Shown piece by piece: positions 56,016-64,000 of a stretch of 64,000 bases of DNA. A program made the translations under genes and the position numbers. Under the pieces are notes generated by a model that did not search any database, had not been told where the DNA came from, and saw nothing but the letters and a program-made list of their open reading frames with translations. Position 1 is the stretch's first letter; each line of letters opens with the position of its first letter. The stretch comes from an uncultured Paracoccaceae bacterium (GTDB taxonomy: Bacteria > Pseudomonadota > Alphaproteobacteria > Rhodobacterales > Rhodobacteraceae), in assembly GCA_947500005.1 (NCBI GenBank), contig CANMQJ010000007.1, positions 124,001 to 188,000 on the forward strand, read 5' to 3'.

Positions 56016-57107
56016 TCAGTGCACCTGCGGCGCGCGGAAGCCCGGAACGAACCGCCAGAGACTGGGTACCGGATCGCCCTGCATCTCGGGCGGAACGGTT
56101 TCGTGATACCGTTCGGTCCGATCCAGCCCGACGGTCCGTGCACGCCGGAAAAGGAACAGTTTTCCCCAACCCCGCCAGGTGCCGACCGAGGGCGCTTCGG
56201 GATCGGTTGAAAAACGCTCCCGCCAATCCTTGGGCAGCGGCAAGTCATGTGTCAGCGCCCGTTCCATCATCCACACCAGCGAGATGTTGGAAAGCGGACG
56301 GGCCTCCTCGAAACCGCCAAGCTGCCCGCCGACATCGCCATGGGCGCCGCGGAACCAGACCTGCTCGACATGGCCGGTATAGGCCGGTGAGCTTTGCCAG
56401 AGAACGGGTGCAAAAACCTCGCGCGTCTCGTTCAGCGCCAGCGCGTGGTATCCGTTGCGCACGCTTGGACCCAGCTCATGGTTATGAAAGGCGTGCCGCG
56501 CCTCGGCGAAGCGCCACAACAGCGGCAGGCGCAGGCCCAGCGCCTTGACCGAGTCCCAGACGCCGATCATCTCGATGGCGACCTCGTCATGGCAGAAAGC
56601 GCGCTTGAAATCGGCGGCATGGCTGCTGCGCGGATTGCATTCGTAATGGCGATAGGCCTGCCGGATGTTGCGCTCGGTCGCTTGCTCGGGTTTGAGCAGA
56701 CCGACCATGTCGATCACCCCGGCCAGACTGCGCACACCATAGGCACCGCGCGAATAGCCGAACAGGAATATCCGATCCCCCGGCTTGTAGCGCGAAGCGA
56801 GATAGCCATAGGCCCGCCGGATCTGCCGATTGATGCCGCGCCCGACCACCACGTCGCCGGTATTGCGCCAGCTTTTCCATTGCACCCCGGCCTCGTAGAA
56901 GACCGAGATGCCCGGCCCCATCTCGCACATCATGCGGTAGACTTGGCCTGCATGGGTCTCCTGCCCCGGGTCCAGCGTGGACATGGTGCCGTCAAGGATG
57001 ATGACATGAGTAAGGGGGTCACGATGCCGCGACTCCGCGGAATGGCCCGACGACAGAGGCCGCCCGAGCCACCCCAGGAGTCTTTTACTCAGCCGCGACA
57101 GATCCAT
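56016..57107 (-). CDS. DUF2235 alpha/beta-hydrolase protein
   Basis: 363 residues. N-terminal HVIILDGTMSTLDPGQETHAG, nucleophile Ser119 in FGYSRGAYGVRSLAG, and the later MIGVWDSVKALG and VWFRGAHGDVGGQL segments match DUF2235, the family that includes Tle-type phospholipase effectors of type VI secretion. No T6SS genes or signal peptide are nearby. Start overlaps the end of the upstream CoxL-like gene by 23 bp, so the pair is co-transcribed. Confidence 0.88.
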   Translation of the reverse strand: MDLSRLSKRLLGWLGRPLSSGHSAESRHRDPLTHVIILDGTMSTLDPGQETHAGQVYRMMCEMGPGISVFYEAGVQWKSWRNTGDVVVGRGINRQIRRAYGYLASRYKPGDRIFLFGYSRGAYGVRSLAGVIDMVGLLKPEQATERNIRQAYRHYECNPRSSHAADFKRAFCHDEVAIEMIGVWDSVKALGLRLPLLWRFAEARHAFHNHELGPSVRNGYHALALNETREVFAPVLWQSSPAYTGHVEQVWFRGAHGDVGGQLGGFEEARPLSNISLVWMMERALTHDLPLPKDWRERFSTDPEAPSVGTWRGWGKLFLFRRARTVGLDRTERYHETVPPEMQGDPVPSLWRFVPGFRAPQVH

Positions 57108-59382
57108 CTTTCAAAACTTCCCATACCTTGAGCGGCGTGAACGGCATGTCCGCCTGACGTACCCCGCGTTCCCACAAGGCGTCCTGTACCGCGTTTGCGA
57201 CCGCGGCAAGCGCGCCCACCGTCCCCGCTTCGCCGCAGCCCTTCATCCCCATCAGGTTCGCGGTCGAGGGCACGGGCTCGGAGGTGAAGTCAATCATGGG
57301 CACGTCGGCCGCGCGCGGCAAGGCATAGTCCATGAACGTTGCCGTGAGCAGCTGGCCATCCGCGTCATGCACGACATGTTCGGCGATGGCCTGCCCGATG
57401 CCCTGGACCACGCCGCCATGCACCTGGCCTTCGGCCAGCATGGGATTGATGAGATTGCCGAAATCGTCGACCACGGTATAGCGGTCGACCCGCACCTCGC
57501 CGGTCTCGGGATCCACGACCACCTCGGCCACATGGGCCCCGTTGGGATAGCTGCGGCCGGGCAGCTTCGCCCGCGCCTCATGGCTGAGCAGGTCCTCGCG
57601 GCCGTCGGCGCGGGCCATTTCGGCGGCCTCCACCATGGTAGGCGTCAGGTTCGATCCCGGCGCGCGGAATGTCTCGTCATCGAAACGGACAGCCTCCTCT
57701 TCGACCCCCATCTTTTCCGCAAGATAGGCCGTGAAGGCTGCCACCATGACGTCGACAGTGGCCAGCGTGGCGGTGGATTGTACCGTGACAGAGCGTGATC
57801 CGCCGGTCCCGCCGCCGCGGGCGATCCGGTCGCTGTCGCCCTGGATCACCCTGATCCAGTCGGCCGGAATCCCGGTCTGGTCGGCCAGGAATTGCGCATA
57901 GACGGTCTCGTGCCCCTGCCCGTTCGATTGCGTCCCGACATAGAGGTTCACCGTGCCATCCTCGCAGAATTCCACCTTCGCGCCTTCGGAAGGGTCGCCG
58001 AGAATGCTTTCGATATAGTAACAAAGGCCCTGACCACGCAGCAGGCCGCGCTTGGCATCGGCAGCCTTGCGGGCGGCAAATCCCTCGGCATCCGCCTCTC
58101 GGGCGCCACGCGAAAGGATCTTGTCGAAATCACCCACATCATAGGTCTCGCCGGTTGCAGTGCCATACGGGAACGCCTCCGGTCGGATGAAGTTCCGGCG
58201 GCGAAGCTCCCAGGGATCGACGCCCAATTCACGCGCCGCACGATCCATGACGCGTTCCAGCACATAGATCGCCTCGGGCCGCCCCGCCCCGCGATAGGCA
58301 TCGACCTGCGTGGTGTTGGTGAAATAGCCCTCAACCTGAAGCCAGGTCGTCTGGACATCGTAAACCCCCGTCAACACACGGGAAAACAGTTGCGTCTGGA
58401 TGTTCTGCGCGAATTGCGAATTGTAGGCGCCAAGATTGCAGCGCGTGCGCACGCGATAGGCGGTGATCCGGTGATCGGCGTCAAAGGCCAGCTCCGCCAG
58501 CGAGGTCAGGTCGCGGCCATGGTTGTCGCTCAGCATCGCCTCGGTCCGGTCCGACATCCAGCGCACCGGGCGGCCCAGCACGCGGGCGGCATGGGCCACG
58601 GCGAAATACTCAGGATAGGCCATCGCCTTCATGCCGAACCCGCCGCCGACATCGGGATTGGTCACGCGCACCTGTTCCGCGTCCAGGCCGAATTTTTCGA
58701 TCAGCTGCGTCTTGAGGCCCCAGACCCCTTGCCCGCCATAGCTCAGATGGAGCCGCTCGCCGTCCCATTCGGCGAAACAGCCGCGCGGCTCCATGGAATT
58801 GGCGATGATCCGGTTGTCGGCCACCTCCAGCGACACGGTGTGCACCGCGGCGTCGAAGGCCGCCTGCGTGGCCGCCTCATCGCCCAGACCCCACTCGAAC
58901 GCCCGGTTGTCCGGGGCTTCGTCATGGATCGTGGCGCCACCCGGAGCGAGGTCGAGCTTGGCGGGGAGGTCGTCGATATCAAGCTCGATCAGTTCCAGCG
59001 CATCACGGGCCTGCTCGCGGGTCTCGGCCACGACCATGACGATCGGCTCGCCCACGAAGCGGACCCTTCCATCGGCCAGCACCGGCCGGATCGGGTCCGC
59101 GCCCTTGCTGCCGTCGCGATTGGTCACGATGCTCGCGTTCATCCTGGCGTCGATGCCCGCTGTCCGCAGATCATCCTGCGTGACCACCAGGTGGACGCCG
59201 TCGGCCGCGCGGGCCCCATCAAGGTTCAGACCGCTGATCGTGCCATGCGCGACCGGGCTGCGCAGAACCATGGCGTGCCAGGCGTTTTCGGGCGCGATAT
59301 CATCGACATAGCGTCCCGCCCCGGTGAGGAACCGCACATCCTCGACCCGCTTGACCGGTTGGCTTTTCCCGAATTTTTCCAT
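57085..59382 (-). CDS. Xanthine dehydrogenase family molybdopterin-binding subunit (form II CoxL-like)
   Basis: 765 residues. Contains the form II motif DAYRGAGRPEA near residue 360 (not the CSFR motif of true CO dehydrogenase), GGFGMKAMAYPEYF, TQSNGQGHET, and catalytic Glu718 in GCGEAGT. The family oxidises aromatic or heterocyclic compounds with Mo-MCD. No medium FAD or small Fe-S subunit gene is adjacent, although they may be located elsewhere. The substrate is unknown. Confidence 0.9.
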   Translation of the reverse strand: MEKFGKSQPVKRVEDVRFLTGAGRYVDDIAPENAWHAMVLRSPVAHGTISGLNLDGARAADGVHLVVTQDDLRTAGIDARMNASIVTNRDGSKGADPIRPVLADGRVRFVGEPIVMVVAETREQARDALELIELDIDDLPAKLDLAPGGATIHDEAPDNRAFEWGLGDEAATQAAFDAAVHTVSLEVADNRIIANSMEPRGCFAEWDGERLHLSYGGQGVWGLKTQLIEKFGLDAEQVRVTNPDVGGGFGMKAMAYPEYFAVAHAARVLGRPVRWMSDRTEAMLSDNHGRDLTSLAELAFDADHRITAYRVRTRCNLGAYNSQFAQNIQTQLFSRVLTGVYDVQTTWLQVEGYFTNTTQVDAYRGAGRPEAIYVLERVMDRAARELGVDPWELRRRNFIRPEAFPYGTATGETYDVGDFDKILSRGAREADAEGFAARKAADAKRGLLRGQGLCYYIESILGDPSEGAKVEFCEDGTVNLYVGTQSNGQGHETVYAQFLADQTGIPADWIRVIQGDSDRIARGGGTGGSRSVTVQSTATLATVDVMVAAFTAYLAEKMGVEEEAVRFDDETFRAPGSNLTPTMVEAAEMARADGREDLLSHEARAKLPGRSYPNGAHVAEVVVDPETGEVRVDRYTVVDDFGNLINPMLAEGQVHGGVVQGIGQAIAEHVVHDADGQLLTATFMDYALPRAADVPMIDFTSEPVPSTANLMGMKGCGEAGTVGALAAVANAVQDALWERGVRQADMPFTPLKVWEVLKDGSVAAE

Positions 59383-59455
59383 GGCGCGCGCTCCCCTTGC
59401 TGACGAGGCGACACTAGCCTTTGAGAGGTCAATGTCCAGCCCGGCGCGGGCGGGT

Positions 59456-59782
59456 CTATTTGAAGAAATTGCGCCGCGCGTCGCGGGCCATGTTCCAGCG
59501 CATCTCGAGATCCGCGATGCGGGCCATCGCGGCCTTGCGCTCGACCGGATCGGTCAGTTTTGCATAGGCTTCGCGCGCGGCATCAAGCTCTTTCTTGAAG
59601 CGGAATTCCTCCGGCAGGACACCCGCTTGGGCCATGATGCGATAACCGGCAGCAAGTGCGGCATCGCCTTCGCCGGACCGGTCAGGTAGCGGTTTGCCCT
59701 GACCTTCCAGATTGTCTAGCTGCCCCTCGGCTTGGGCCTTGAGGATCTGGCGTTCGATCAGGTTTCTGAAGCTGCGAAACAT
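59456..59782 (-). CDS. DUF1992 protein
   Basis: 108 residues. The family features are the N-terminal IERQILKAQAEGQLDNLEGQGKPLPD and EFRFKKELDAA near the middle; this domain is shared with DNAJC28-like proteins. Lacks a J-domain and membrane segment. Function unknown. Confidence 0.9.
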   Translation of the reverse strand: MFRSFRNLIERQILKAQAEGQLDNLEGQGKPLPDRSGEGDAALAAGYRIMAQAGVLPEEFRFKKELDAAREAYAKLTDPVERKAAMARIADLEMRWNMARDARRNFFK

Positions 59783-59800
59783 GCCCGAAACATAAGGACG

Positions 59801-59832
59801 AACCCCGCCGTTTGCGAGATCGGCGGGGTTCG
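59801..59832. terminator. Terminator-like hairpin between valS and DUF1992 gene
   Basis: GAACCCCGCCG (59801-59811) pairs perfectly with CGGCGGGGTTC (59822-59832) around a 10-nt loop. It lies 23 bp downstream of the valS stop on the minus strand. The minus-strand continuation GTCCTTATG has few Ts. Confidence 0.8.
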
Positions 59833-59854
59833 GTATTTTCCAGCTGCAACAGGG

Positions 59855-62800
59855 TCAGGCGATCTCGGACAGGCGGGCGAGCGCCTCGTTTATGCGGGCC
59901 TCTTCCTCTTCGCGGGCGGCGAGGTTTTCGCGGGCTTCCTCGACCACGTCCTCCGGCGCGGAGTCCACGAATTTGGGATTGTTCAGCCGGCCGCGCAAAC
60001 CTCCCAACTCCTTGGAAAGCTTTGCTTTTGCCTTCTCCAGCCGTTCCTTCTCGGCGCCGATGTCGATGATGTCGGCAAGCGGCAGACCGAAGGAGGCGCC
60101 GGGAGCGGAGATCGAGATGGTGCCCTTCGGCGGTGTCTCTACATGGGTGAGGCTGTCGATGCGGGCGAGGCGCTTGATCAGGGTCTCGTTGCGGTCCCAT
60201 GCGGCCTGGCCGTCGGCGTCGATTTCGGTGACGATCATGGGGACATAAAGACCGGCGGGAACGCGCATCTGCTGGCGGGCGGAGCGGGTGTTCTCGATCA
60301 CCGCGATGACCCAGTTCATCTCACTATCCGCTTTGGAATCAATGAGTTCCGCCGAGTTGTACGTCGGCCAGTCGGTGGTCACCAGCAATCCGTCGCGCTT
60401 GGCGGTGAGGCCCCAGAGCTCTTCCGTGACGAAGGGCATGATCGGGTGCAGCAGGATCATGCACTGGTCCAGCACCCAGGCCATGGTGGCGCGGGTTTCT
60501 TCTTTGGCATCAATATCTTCGCCCTGAAGGAGCGGCTTGGAGAGTTCCACGTACCAGTCGCAGACCTTGCCCCAGACGAAGGCATAGAGCGTATTGGCGG
60601 CGTCGTTGAAGCGGTAGCTGTCGAGCGCGGCGTCGACCTCCTCACGCACACGGGCGGTTTCGCCGATGATCCAGCGATTCACCGCGAATTGACCGTTTTG
60701 TACATCCTCCAGACGACCGATTGACCGTTTTGTACCATCGTAGACGCCGTTCATTTCGGCGAAGCGGACCGCGTTCCAGAGCTTGGTGCCGAAATTGCGA
60801 TAGCCCGCGATCCGGTCCTTCGAAAGTTTCAGCACGCCGCCGATCGCCGCCATCGAGGCGTTGGTGAAGCGCAGCGCGTCGGCGCCGTATTCATCCACGA
60901 TCTCGAGCGGGTCGATCACGTTGCCGGTGGTCTTGGACATCTTCTTGCCCTTCTCGTCGCGGACGAGCTGGTGCAGGTAGACGGTGTGGAACGGGATCTG
61001 ATCGACGACGGCGAGTTGCATCATCATCATCCGGGCGACCCAGAAGAAGAGGATGTCGAACCCGGTGATGAGAACATCGGTCGGGAAGTAGCGACGCATC
61101 TCGTCGGTGTCCTCGGGCCAGCCCAGCGTGCCGATGGGCCAGAGGCCGGAGGAGAACCAGGTGTCGAGAACGTCGGCATCGCGCCAGACGGGGTAGACCA
61201 GCTTGGTCGGGTCCTGGCTGATCTCGTAGTCGGCGAGCGAGCGGGCCAGCGCGTGCACGGCTTCGTCGCGGTCGGCCACCTCGACCACGCGGGCGTGGTT
61301 GAGCGGCACGGGCAGCGACGCCTCGGCATCCTTGACGCGCGAGACGACGCTGTCGAAATCGGGGGCGCAGAAATGGTGTTCGTCGCCCAGAAGCAGCTTC
61401 TGCTCGGAGAGGAGCCGGCCCATTTCCACGAGGTCGAGCGTGCCGTCGCCCTCGTCATCGGTGAAGGTGCCGCGCGACAGGTCGAACCCATACCAGACGG
61501 GGATCTGGTGGCCCCACCAGAGCTGGCGTGAGATGCACCAGGGCTCGATGTTTTCCAGCCAGTGGTAATAGGTTTTCTCGCCTGACTCGGGGATGATCCT
61601 GACGGTGCCGTTGCGCACGGCGTCGAGCGCGGGACCCACCACCTTTTCAGCATCGACGAACCACTGGTCGGTCAGCATCGGCTCGATCACCACCTTGGAG
61701 CGGTCGCCAAAGGGCTGCATGATCGGCTTCGCCTCGACCAGCGGGACGATGGCATCGGCCCCTTCGGCGTCGGGTTTGACCGCGTCCCTGCCAAGGCGGG
61801 GGTCATCGGCGCGGGTCATCACGGCGAGCCCCTCGGCGGTGATCTCGTCCACGACGCGCTCGCGCGCCTCGAACCGGTCGAGGCCGCGCAGGTGGTCGGG
61901 GACGAGGTTGATGGCGTCGATCTCGTTCTCGGTGAAGGAGGCGCCGCGGGCGTAGCCTTGAGCCTTGGCGGCCTCTTCGGCGTAGGGCGCGCCGTCCTCG
62001 CGCATGGTGCCGCGCTTATCCATCAGCCGATAGAGCGGGATGCCGCCGCGCTTGGCCACCTGGTAGTCGTTGAAATCATGCGCGCCGGTGATCTTGACCG
62101 CGCCGGAGCCGAAATTCGGGTCGGGATATTCGTCGGTGATGATCGGGATCTGGCGGCGATGCTCTTGCGGGCCGACGGGAATTTCACAGAGTTTCCCGAC
62201 GATTGGCGCATAACGCTCATCCGATGGATGAACCGCGACCGCGCCGTCGCCCAGCATCGTTTCGGGGCGGGTGGTAGCGATGGAGATATAGTCGCGCTCT
62301 TCCTCGAAGAGGACGTTTCCGTCCTCGTCCCTTTCGACATAGGTATAGGTCTCGCCGCCCGCGAGCGGGTATTTGAAGTGCCACATGTGGCCCGCGACCT
62401 CGATATTCTCGACCTCGAGATCGGAGATCGCGGTTTCGAAATGCGGGTCCCAGTTGACCAGCCGCTTGCCGCGGTAGATCAGCCCCTTTTCGTACATGTC
62501 CACAAAGACCTTGATCACCGCGTCGTGGAAATTGGGCGAATTTTCATGCCCCGTGCGCGGGTCGCCCTGGGCGCCGGCCATGGTGAAGGCGTTGCGCGAC
62601 CAGTCGCAGGAGGCGCCGAGGCGCTTGAGCTGCTCGATGATCGTGCCGCCATACTGGCCCTTCCACTCCCACACTTTCTCGAGGAACGCGTCGCGGCCCA
62701 GTTCGGTGCGCGAGGGTTGCTGCGTGGCGGCCAGCATCTTTTCAACCTGCATCTGCGTGGCGATGCCGGCATGGTCCTGCCCCGGCTGCCAGAGCGTGTC

Positions 62801-63022
62801 GAAGCCGCGCATCCGGTGCCAGCGGATCAGGATGTCCTGAAGCGTGTTGTTGAAGGCATGGCCCACATGCAGCGCGCCCGTCACGTTGGGCGGCGGGATC
62901 ATGATGGTGAAGCTTTCGTCGCGCGACCGGTTCGCGCCCGCCTTGAAGGCGCCGGCCTGTTCCCATTCCGCGTAGATGCGGGGTTCGGCCTGGGCCGCGT
63001 CAAAGGTCTTGTCCATCGCCAT
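59855..63022 (-). CDS. valS: Valyl-tRNA synthetase
   Basis: 1055 residues. HIGH-type motif in [17 protein letters not shown] near residue 50, KMSKTTGN near 698, editing domain between, and the C-terminal coiled coil [39 protein letters not shown]. Longer than typical 870-950-residue bacterial ValRS, but this is normal for Rhodobacterales. Residues about 763-780 are encoded by two 16-bp direct repeats (see findings). Confidence 0.97.
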   Translation of the reverse strand: MAMDKTFDAAQAEPRIYAEWEQAGAFKAGANRSRDESFTIMIPPPNVTGALHVGHAFNNTLQDILIRWHRMRGFDTLWQPGQDHAGIATQMQVEKMLAATQQPSRTELGRDAFLEKVWEWKGQYGGTIIEQLKRLGASCDWSRNAFTMAGAQGDPRTGHENSPNFHDAVIKVFVDMYEKGLIYRGKRLVNWDPHFETAISDLEVENIEVAGHMWHFKYPLAGGETYTYVERDEDGNVLFEEERDYISIATTRPETMLGDGAVAVHPSDERYAPIVGKLCEIPVGPQEHRRQIPIITDEYPDPNFGSGAVKITGAHDFNDYQVAKRGGIPLYRLMDKRGTMREDGAPYAEEAAKAQGYARGASFTENEIDAINLVPDHLRGLDRFEARERVVDEITAEGLAVMTRADDPRLGRDAVKPDAEGADAIVPLVEAKPIMQPFGDRSKVVIEPMLTDQWFVDAEKVVGPALDAVRNGTVRIIPESGEKTYYHWLENIEPWCISRQLWWGHQIPVWYGFDLSRGTFTDDEGDGTLDLVEMGRLLSEQKLLLGDEHHFCAPDFDSVVSRVKDAEASLPVPLNHARVVEVADRDEAVHALARSLADYEISQDPTKLVYPVWRDADVLDTWFSSGLWPIGTLGWPEDTDEMRRYFPTDVLITGFDILFFWVARMMMMQLAVVDQIPFHTVYLHQLVRDEKGKKMSKTTGNVIDPLEIVDEYGADALRFTNASMAAIGGVLKLSKDRIAGYRNFGTKLWNAVRFAEMNGVYDGTKRSIGRLEDVQNGQFAVNRWIIGETARVREEVDAALDSYRFNDAANTLYAFVWGKVCDWYVELSKPLLQGEDIDAKEETRATMAWVLDQCMILLHPIMPFVTEELWGLTAKRDGLLVTTDWPTYNSAELIDSKADSEMNWVIAVIENTRSARQQMRVPAGLYVPMIVTEIDADGQAAWDRNETLIKRLARIDSLTHVETPPKGTISISAPGASFGLPLADIIDIGAEKERLEKAKAKLSKELGGLRGRLNNPKFVDSAPEDVVEEARENLAAREEEEARINEALARLSEIA
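60688..60735. repeat. 16-bp direct repeat pair inside valS
   Basis: ATTGACCGTTTTGTAC occurs at 60688-60703 and 60720-60735 with a 16-bp spacer, a 32-bp period. As 32 is not a multiple of 3, the copies are read in different frames (KRSI versus NGQF). Confidence 0.92.
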
Positions 63023-63134
63023 CGGGGTCTCGCAGAATTCTGTTCCGGGTTGCGCCCTGCAATAGCGAAAGGGAGGGCCGAGGGAAAGAGGCGCGGGGCT
63101 TGATGTTTCCCGGATCGGAACATATCAAGAACAC

Positions 63135-64000
63135 ATGGGCAAGTTGAGTTTGGACCGGAAGCTGGCGATCCTGTCGGACGCTGCGAAATACGATGCCTCC
63201 TGCGCGTCATCGGGCGGGCAGCGGCGGGATTCGCGCGACGGCAAGGGGATCGGATCGACCACCGGGTCGGGGATCTGCCACGCCTATGCGCCGGACGGGC
63301 GCTGCATCAGCCTGCTGAAGATCCTGATGACGAATTTCTGCATCTATGACTGCGCCTATTGCGTGAATCGGGTGAGTTCCAATGTCGAGCGCGCGCGCTT
63401 CTCGCCCGAGGAGGTGGTGCAGCTGACCCTGGAGTTCTATCGGCGCAACTATATCGAGGGGCTGTTCCTGTCCTCGGGCATCATCCGCTCGCCCGACGAG
63501 ACGATGGGCGACATGGTGCGGATCGCGCGGATGCTGCGGGAGGAGCACAATTTCCGGGGGTATATCCACCTCAAGACCATTCCCGATGCCGACCCTGCGC
63601 TGATCGAAGAGGCCGGGCTTTATGCCGACCGGCTGTCGATCAACGTGGAGTTGCCGACGGATGCGGCGGTGACGCGCTATGCGCCCGAGAAATCGCCCGA
63701 CCAGATCCGCCGCGCGATGGCGGATGTGCGGGTGAAGCGGGAGGCGCGGAAGGAGAAGAGTTTCTCGGGCAAGCGCGCGCCGAAATTCGCGCCGGCGGGG
63801 CAGTCGACGCAGATGATCGTGGGGGCGGACGGTGCCAAGGACGCGGTGATCCTGCAGAGCGCGGTGCGGCTTTATTCCTCCTATCGGTTGAAGCGGGTGT
63901 ATTATTCCGCCTTTTCGCCCATCCCCGACAGCTCGGCCGCGCTGCCCCTGATCAAGCCGCCGCTCATGCGCGAGCATCGGCTGTACCAGGCGGATTGGCT
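63135..64000 (+). CDS. Putative DNA modification/repair radical SAM protein, 3' end beyond window
   Basis: At least 288 residues, open at the right edge. Begins MGKLSLDRKLAILSDAAKYDASC; the radical SAM cluster motif is CIYDCAYC (Cx3Cx2C) near residue 70, followed by GLFLSSGIIRSPDETMGDM and LHLKTIP-type residues (YIHLKTIPDADP). This matches the TIGR03916-type family, usually encoded next to a uracil-DNA glycosylase-like protein (TIGR03915); that partner would lie beyond the window. Divergent from valS with a 112-bp gap. Confidence 0.85.
   Translation, partial: MGKLSLDRKLAILSDAAKYDASCASSGGQRRDSRDGKGIGSTTGSGICHAYAPDGRCISLLKILMTNFCIYDCAYCVNRVSSNVERARFSPEEVVQLTLEFYRRNYIEGLFLSSGIIRSPDETMGDMVRIARMLREEHNFRGYIHLKTIPDADPALIEEAGLYADRLSINVELPTDAAVTRYAPEKSPDQIRRAMADVRVKREARKEKSFSGKRAPKFAPAGQSTQMIVGADGAKDAVILQSAVRLYSSYRLKRVYYSAFSPIPDSSAALPLIKPPLMREHRLYQADW

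Noticed and set aside
57085..59382. True CO dehydrogenase large subunit (form I)
   Set aside because: Active-site loop is AYRGAGR, the form II pattern, not AYxCSFR.
57892..59403. 503-codon open frame on the + strand
   Set aside because: Antisense to the CoxL-like gene; no domain.

Overview
The window is high-GC, densely packed alphaproteobacterial chromosome. Gene content points to the Rhodobacterales (Roseobacter group): a proline-responsive Lrp regulator divergent from putA, MetR divergent from metF, a fused MrpAB subunit leading an mrpA-G cluster, an orphan CoxL-like molybdoenzyme, paired LiuR-like MerR regulators next to beta-oxidation genes, and CCGGCGGGAGTATTT-type intergenic repeats. 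No rRNA, tRNA, CRISPR array, transposase or phage gene was recognised. The genus assignment is inference.

Region 1 (1-15530, all +) is the most unusual part. A giant surface/extracellular-type protein of more than 3024 residues enters from the left edge. It carries a lipase-like module, a degenerate metzincin-like module, a cadherin-like domain, 13 Ig/cadherin-like repeats of exactly 88 residues each, and C-terminal beta domains. Four tightly packed genes follow: a DUF3467-like small protein, a GAF domain fused to an HlyD-type adaptor, a PqqD-like/M50 protease/HlyD fusion, and a short second SecA-type ATPase. I infer a dedicated export or surface-display machine for the giant protein.

Region 2 (15534-19988): a beta-hydroxyacid dehydrogenase and two ThDP-dependent enzymes, two on - and one on +, sharing a divergent promoter region; the substrate is unknown. 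Region 3 (20164-26090): the Mrp cation/proton antiporter operon A(B)-C-D-E-F-G. Region 4 (26100-29318): a FAD-oxidoreductase/SelD fusion convergent with tRNA 2-selenouridine synthase, which together supply and use selenophosphate. Region 5 (29426-38288): MarR, a SRAP/YedK protein, a TPR-sulfotransferase, an exported 5'-nucleotidase, DUF952-DUF1330-pyrD, and an operon of two hotdog thioesterases with a MATE transporter.

Region 6 (38409-45921): two MerR paralogues, then an acyl-CoA dehydrogenase, a small conserved-looking protein, a GST-like protein, a thiolase and a FadJ-type multifunctional protein. ACGT-NN-ACGT palindromes lie upstream of the second MerR gene and upstream of the GST gene, suggesting one fatty-acid or branched-chain acyl-CoA regulon. 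Region 7 (45974-55480): a secreted TPR protein, putR/putA, rhomboid, inositol monophosphatase, an MDR reductase, metR/metF with a consensus MetR box. Region 8 (55535-64000): a hotdog thioesterase, a DUF2235 hydrolase overlapping a CoxL-like gene, a DUF1992 protein, valS, and the start of a DNA-repair-type radical SAM gene cut by the right edge.
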